Source: Candidatus Sumerlaeota bacterium
Lineage (GTDB): Bacteria > Sumerlaeota > Sumerlaeia > UBA8349
Reading direction: 5' to 3'
Assembly (NCBI GenBank): GCA_003501375.1
Contig: DNPO01000128.1
Span: 1-8,853 of the forward strand
Length of the DNA: 8,853 nt
This document shows, one piece after another, positions 5,450 through 8,853 of the stretch (the stretch's first letter is position 1; every line of letters begins with the position of its first letter). The position numbers and the translations under genes are program-made. A model generated the notes under the pieces. The model saw only the letters and a program-made list of their open reading frames with translations, did not search any database and was not told where the DNA came from.

Positions 5450-6150
5450 ACAGGACTTATCCGAATTGTAGACTAATTGTTAAACCATTGCGACCTCATT
5501 GGGTGTCTGCTTGCAAAAAAAAGGGGGGATCGAGAAGTCGTTTTTTTGTGCCTTGGGAAAGATAAAAGTAATTTCGGGATGTTGGTTTTGGGTAGTAATG
5601 GCCTTTCTTGGTTGGATAAAGATGCGGCGGATTTTGCCAAGAGCGCCTGAGGTTCTGAAACAAGATGGCACGTTAGTTGTCGGAGCGCGGGCCAGGCAAT
5701 AACAAGTTTGTCAGCATGCGAAATTTTATCAGTTTTTGGTGGATAGGCGTATCTACGTATTCACCGATTCACATTTTTTGACTTCACTCATAATTTTCTG
5801 TTTGCCTTGGGTCTCGGAAATGAGCATTGCCAATCCGACGCAGGGGTGGTTTATACCATGAGCGACAATAATTTTTTTTACCTATTTTATGGATTTGTTT
5901 GTTGTATGTATCGGTGGCAATCGTTGCGTCGATTTTCAATCGAGGCTGGGCATGCGAAACTTTCTGCGCTGGCGGATGGGTAAGCATTCTGGGGCTGTCG
6001 CGCTCCCTTATAACAATTGATTTTAAATTACAGAGTTCTCCCTTCACTCAAGCCCGACCATGCTAAGAAAAACGGTACATTATCTCATAATATCCTTCCA
6101 GCGCTTGTTGACGCTTCCCGTCTATTCGCAAAACTTTCGTTGTCAACGAT
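5450..6150. other. About 700 bases with no supportable gene
   Basis: The stretch has only short frames, none with a convincing ribosome-binding site or family resemblance: 5499-5702 (+, 67 residues from TTG), 5784-6047 (-, 87 residues), and 5858-5983 (+, 41 residues starting MSDNNFFYLF). It contains an A8G6 homopolymer junction (5515-5528), a T7 run, and a 10-base direct repeat GCATGCGAAA (5714-5723 and 5950-5959). No tRNA, transposase or coherent pseudogene is recognisable. It may be eroded former coding DNA. The right end must hold the chemoreceptor promoter, but I see only a weak candidate (TTGTCA at 6140-6145 with a TATTTT 15 bases on). Confidence 0.5.
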
Positions 6151-6216
6151 TTGCGTCCGTTATTTTACCGACGCCGAACGTGGATAAATAAACCACCTTT
6201 CAAGGAGGAAAGTATC

Positions 6217-7797
6217 ATGAAGAAAAGGACGGTAGGGTTTAAGATTTTGGTGGGATTTACTTCGTTAATTGTTATTGTGCTGGTTCTCGGAATCATCGGT
6301 TTTTCCAGCGTCCACAGCCTCAAGACGCAAATTTATGACTTGGGGGATGTATGTCTTCCAAGCGTGGACAGTTTACAAACAATCAACGAGGCAAAAACGG
6401 CTATTGATGGCGCAGAAAATGCGTTGTTAAGTGTCAAATTGGACGATAAGCGTCGGGAGGAAATCTACAAGAATTTCGAAACGATGAAGAAGCGCGCGCA
6501 AGATGCGCGCGCCATTTATGAACCGCTGCCGCAATCGCGCGAGGAAAAAGTTGCGTGGGATAAATTTGTTTCCGCCTGGAGCAAATGGATGGAAAAACAT
6601 GAGGAGTATATTACGGTAGCCAAGGCGTATCAAGCGAACAAAACAGATGTCAATTACGAAAAGATGAGCGAATTTTCATTGGTTGCCATTGCGCCTTTTT
6701 TCGATGAAGCCGAAAAAACACTGAACGCGGTAACCGATATTAACATGAAGGCAGCGGAGGATACGAAACAACGAAGTGACAAGTTGGCAGGAACCGCACA
6801 AACCGGAATGGTTATTGCCCTGGTTGTTGGCATTGTGGTTGGCATCTTACTGACCATTACGATCACGCGTTCTATCACCAAGCCATTAACGGCTGCGATC
6901 AACGCTCTCAAAGCAGGGGCTGACCAGGTGGCCAGTGCTGCAGAACAAATTTCGCAATCCAGCCAACAACTGGCGGAAGCTTCGACGGAAGAAGCGTCCA
7001 GTCTGGAAGAATCCTCTTCCGCGTTGGAAGAACTCGCTGGGCAAGCCAATGGAAATTCAGAAAAAGCGAAACAGGCCGCAGAGGGTGCAGATAAGGCGCA
7101 GCATGCTGCCAGGCAAGCCAGTGTGGACATGTCGCAAACTGTCAGCACGATGGAGGAGATCAAATCTTCTTCCAATAAAATATCCGGCATTATCAAAACG
7201 ATTGAAGAAATAGCATTTCAAACAAACTTATTGGCTTTGAATGCCGCTGTGGAGGCGGCGCGTGCGGGAGAGCATGGGAAGGGATTTGCCGTGGTGGCAG
7301 AGGAAGTGCGCAATTTGGCCCAGCGTTCGGCGGTTGCCGCCAAAGACACCGCCGGGTTGATTGGGGCGAGCGTGGAACAGTCCAAGCGCGGTGCCGATGT
7401 TGTGGCCAAAGCGGAAGGAGCCATCAGACAAATCTTGGAAGTTACCTTAGAAGTGGCGGGCGGCGCACGGGAAGTTACCGCCGCCTCGGAAGAACAAACC
7501 ACCGGGATTAATCAAATCAACGCGGCGGTAGCGGAGATGGACAAAGTAACTCAGCAGGTTGCTGCCAATGCGGAAGAATCCGCTTCCGCCAGCGAGGAAC
7601 TTTCCGCGCAGGCGCAGCAAATGCAAAACGTGGTGGCGGAATTGGTGGGGATGGTGGGTGGCTCCACAGAGCGGCAGGACGTGGGTGCCGCAGCTTATGC
7701 CGTGGTGGCAACTCATACCGTTGCCACGCCGTCTCGACATGCTGCTTTGCCAACTAGTCGTATGCGCAAGCCCGCTGCGTTATTGGGACACATGTAA
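6217..7797 (+). CDS. Methyl-accepting chemotaxis protein, transmembrane
   Basis: This is a 526-residue chemoreceptor that would sense a ligand outside the inner membrane and control a CheA/CheW complex. Start ATG 6217 has AAGGAGG 8 bases upstream; the in-frame extension to 6151 is rejected. Transmembrane segment 1 spans about 7-29, the periplasmic sensor 30-194 is all-helical and of the size of a four-helix-bundle (4HB_MCP) domain, and segment 2 spans about 195-216 (MVIALVVGIVVGILLTITIT). The HAMP region is abbreviated: RSITKPL (218-224) is followed almost directly by the coiled coil GADQVASAAEQISQSSQQLA. The signalling tip IEEIAFQTNLLALNAAVEAA (329-348), continuing into RAGEHGKGFAVVAEEVRNLA (349-368), is intact. 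Glu/Gln-rich flanks such as STEEASSLEE and ASEEQTTGINQ are candidate methylation sites. The C-terminus lacks an NWETF-type CheR tether. No che genes are nearby, so it is an orphan receptor locus; the ligand is unknown. Confidence 0.95.
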   Translation: MKKRTVGFKILVGFTSLIVIVLVLGIIGFSSVHSLKTQIYDLGDVCLPSVDSLQTINEAKTAIDGAENALLSVKLDDKRREEIYKNFETMKKRAQDARAIYEPLPQSREEKVAWDKFVSAWSKWMEKHEEYITVAKAYQANKTDVNYEKMSEFSLVAIAPFFDEAEKTLNAVTDINMKAAEDTKQRSDKLAGTAQTGMVIALVVGIVVGILLTITITRSITKPLTAAINALKAGADQVASAAEQISQSSQQLAEASTEEASSLEESSSALEELAGQANGNSEKAKQAAEGADKAQHAARQASVDMSQTVSTMEEIKSSSNKISGIIKTIEEIAFQTNLLALNAAVEAARAGEHGKGFAVVAEEVRNLAQRSAVAAKDTAGLIGASVEQSKRGADVVAKAEGAIRQILEVTLEVAGGAREVTAASEEQTTGINQINAAVAEMDKVTQQVAANAEESASASEELSAQAQQMQNVVAELVGMVGGSTERQDVGAAAYAVVATHTVATPSRHAALPTSRMRKPAALLGHM

Positions 7798-7801
7798 AAA
7801 C

Positions 7802-7875
7802 CAAAGTGAAAACACCTTCTTTTGGAGTGCGGCATCATGCTGCCGCACTCCAAAGCAGGTGTTCTCCTCACTTTG
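7802..7875 (+). terminator. Long nested hairpin directly after the chemoreceptor gene
   Basis: Three stacked stems start 4 bases after the stop. CAAAGTG (7802-7808) pairs with 7869-7875, AACACCT (7811-7817) with 7857-7863, and a perfect 14-bp arm (7821-7834) with 7841-7854 around a 6-base loop, with small internal loops between them. It would be a very stable 3' structure. No T-run follows on the + strand, whereas on the - strand GTTTTTA follows the outer stem. Termination for the chemoreceptor gene is the likely role. The inner palindrome could also be a dispersed repeat. Confidence 0.5.
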
Positions 7876-7916
7876 AAACTCTCCTACCCCTACAAATAGT
7901 TCTCTCATCTCTCCGG

Positions 7917-7945
7917 TTGACGAAAATGGCCATTTTTGTCAGCAT
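7917..7945 (+). promoter_or_regulatory. Near-perfect 24-bp palindrome upstream of the transporter gene
   Basis: TGACGAAAATGG (7918-7929) is followed without a gap by CCATTTTTGTCA (7930-7941), an inverted copy with one mismatch. A TTGACG at 7917-7922 could act as a -35, but the -10 at the right distance (CAGCAT, 7940-7945) is poor. It sits 29 bases before the transporter start, the usual place for an operator controlling uptake-gene expression. The binding protein is unknown. Confidence 0.5.
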
Positions 7946-7970
7946 GGAGTAGATGGGAGGCTGTACCTAC

Positions 7971-8853
7971 ATGTCTGACAACAAATCTTTGCAACGCGAT
8001 TCTTGGGCCGTGGGACTGTGCTATGCCGCTATGGCCGCTATCGCGATTACCGTGAATTTAGTACCGGTTTACCTTACCACCATCAGCGCCGATCTGGGGA
8101 ACTTGACGCAGGAGCAACTGGGGCGCATTGGCGCCGTTACGTTTGCAGGCGTGGTGCTGGGCGTGTTGGTGGGTGGGCCGCTGGCCGACCGCTGGGGCGC
8201 AAAAGTGTTCGCGCTCGGCGGCAATGTGCTGGTGGCGATTGGATTGGGACTGTTGGGCTTTGCGCCCAGTTATACCGCGCTGCTGCTCGCGCTTTTTCTG
8301 GAAGGTTTTGGCGCGGGCGCGCTGGACATGGTGCTTAGCCCGATTGTGTGCGCGATTCGCCCCGATCGGCGCACCGCCGCAATGAACTGGCTGCACTCGT
8401 TCTATTGCGTGGGTGCGGTGGGCACGGTCATCGTGTCGTCGCTGGCCTTGCGCTGGGGTATTGGATGGCGCACCCTATCGCTGGCCCTGCTGCCTTTGGT
8501 AGCGTTGATCGCGGTTGGTTTTGCGTTTGTGAAAATTCCGCCGCTGGTGAAAGATGGACACGAGCGGATGCGGTTGAATGAATTGGTGCGAATCCCCTAC
8601 TTTTGGGTGGCGCTGACCGCGATTTTCTTCGGCGGGGCGACGGAACTGGGACTGTCGCAATGGCTGCCCGCGTATGCCGAAACCACGCTGGGTTTTTCCA
8701 AGTGGACGGGCGGCATGTCGCTGTTGATTTTCTCGCTGATGATGACGTTTGGCCGCATGGGTGCGGGCATGCTTGCCGGGCGCATTTTGCCGATTACCCT
8801 GCTGATTGGTTGCTGCGCCTTTTCTATCGTTTTCTTTTTGCTGGGGAGTTTTG
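7971..8853 (+). CDS. Major facilitator superfamily transporter, N-terminal part (3' end outside window)
   Basis: The frame is open from ATG 7971 to the window edge (294 complete codons); GGGAGG lies 10 bases upstream of the start. The product is strongly hydrophobic with about eight membrane spans visible, out of the usual twelve. After the first span and an acidic loop comes the MFS motif A, GGPLADRWGAK (68-78), between spans 2 and 3. NWLHSFYCVGAVG (139-151) in span 5 resembles the N-x-L-H-x-F-x-x-G-A pattern of the FucP-like sugar-porter branch. A second motif-A-like segment (FGRMGAGMLAGRI) begins the C-terminal half. A proton- or sodium-coupled importer of a sugar or similar small solute is a reasonable inference, but the substrate cannot be read from the sequence and drug export cannot be excluded. 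A palindrome just upstream suggests regulated expression. Confidence 0.88.
   Translation, partial: MSDNKSLQRDSWAVGLCYAAMAAIAITVNLVPVYLTTISADLGNLTQEQLGRIGAVTFAGVVLGVLVGGPLADRWGAKVFALGGNVLVAIGLGLLGFAPSYTALLLALFLEGFGAGALDMVLSPIVCAIRPDRRTAAMNWLHSFYCVGAVGTVIVSSLALRWGIGWRTLSLALLPLVALIAVGFAFVKIPPLVKDGHERMRLNELVRIPYFWVALTAIFFGGATELGLSQWLPAYAETTLGFSKWTGGMSLLIFSLMMTFGRMGAGMLAGRILPITLLIGCCAFSIVFFLLGSF

Noticed and set aside
5666..5680. Sigma-54-like sequence TGGCACG-N4-TTGT
   Set aside because: The -24 part matches well, but the invariant GC of the -12 element is GT here, and no gene begins within about 500 bases downstream.
6654..7196. 180-residue open frame on the - strand
   Set aside because: It is antisense to the chemoreceptor coiled coil; its Ser/Ala-rich product is a mirror of the repetitive codons of that gene.
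8003..8338. 111-residue Arg/Gly-rich frame on the + strand
   Set aside because: It is an out-of-frame shadow of the MFS transporter, whose motif A and membrane spans are read in the other frame.

Overview
The window looks like a chromosomal segment of a Gram-negative (diderm) bacterium with roughly balanced base composition. The evidence is a complete Mla-type phospholipid transport operon with an outer-membrane lipoprotein, a lipobox-bearing small protein, and a transmembrane chemoreceptor whose signalling domain resembles those common in deltaproteobacteria and in the Verrucomicrobiota/Lentisphaerota group. The long inverted repeat built of CGCAAAG units fits the same lineages. I cannot fix the phylum from sequence alone.

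Layout. Bases 1-543 (+) are the 3' end of hemW (radical-SAM haem chaperone family). It converges, across a strong hairpin at 549-588, on a 33-residue putative lipoprotein gene (658-759, -) with its own good promoter. Bases 855-4781 (-) hold a five-gene operon read from right to left: mlaE (permease), mlaF (ATPase), mlaD (MCE protein), mlaC (periplasmic lipid carrier) and mlaA (outer-membrane lipoprotein). It has a sigma-70-like promoter at 4896-4924 and a rho-independent terminator at 855-897. A 121-bp dispersed inverted repeat sits between mlaF and mlaD, and a stable hairpin lies between mlaC and mlaA. Together the Mla proteins would move phospholipid between outer and inner membranes; mlaB is not in the window.

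Upstream of mla on the same strand is a small XRE-family regulator (5105-5347, -). Its promoter is packed with GGG(T/A)AT-type half-sites, and a related palindrome lies between it and mla, so it is probably autoregulatory and possibly controls mla. Bases 5450-6150 hold no gene I can support. On the + strand follow a methyl-accepting chemotaxis protein (6217-7797) with an abbreviated HAMP region, a long nested hairpin directly after its stop, a near-perfect 24-bp palindrome, and a major facilitator superfamily transporter (7971 to the window end, partial).

I found no tRNA, rRNA, CRISPR array, insertion sequence or phage gene. The genes themselves belong to known families. The less ordinary material is in the non-coding DNA: the operator-like array, the hairpin that could hide an mlaA start, and the dispersed palindromes.
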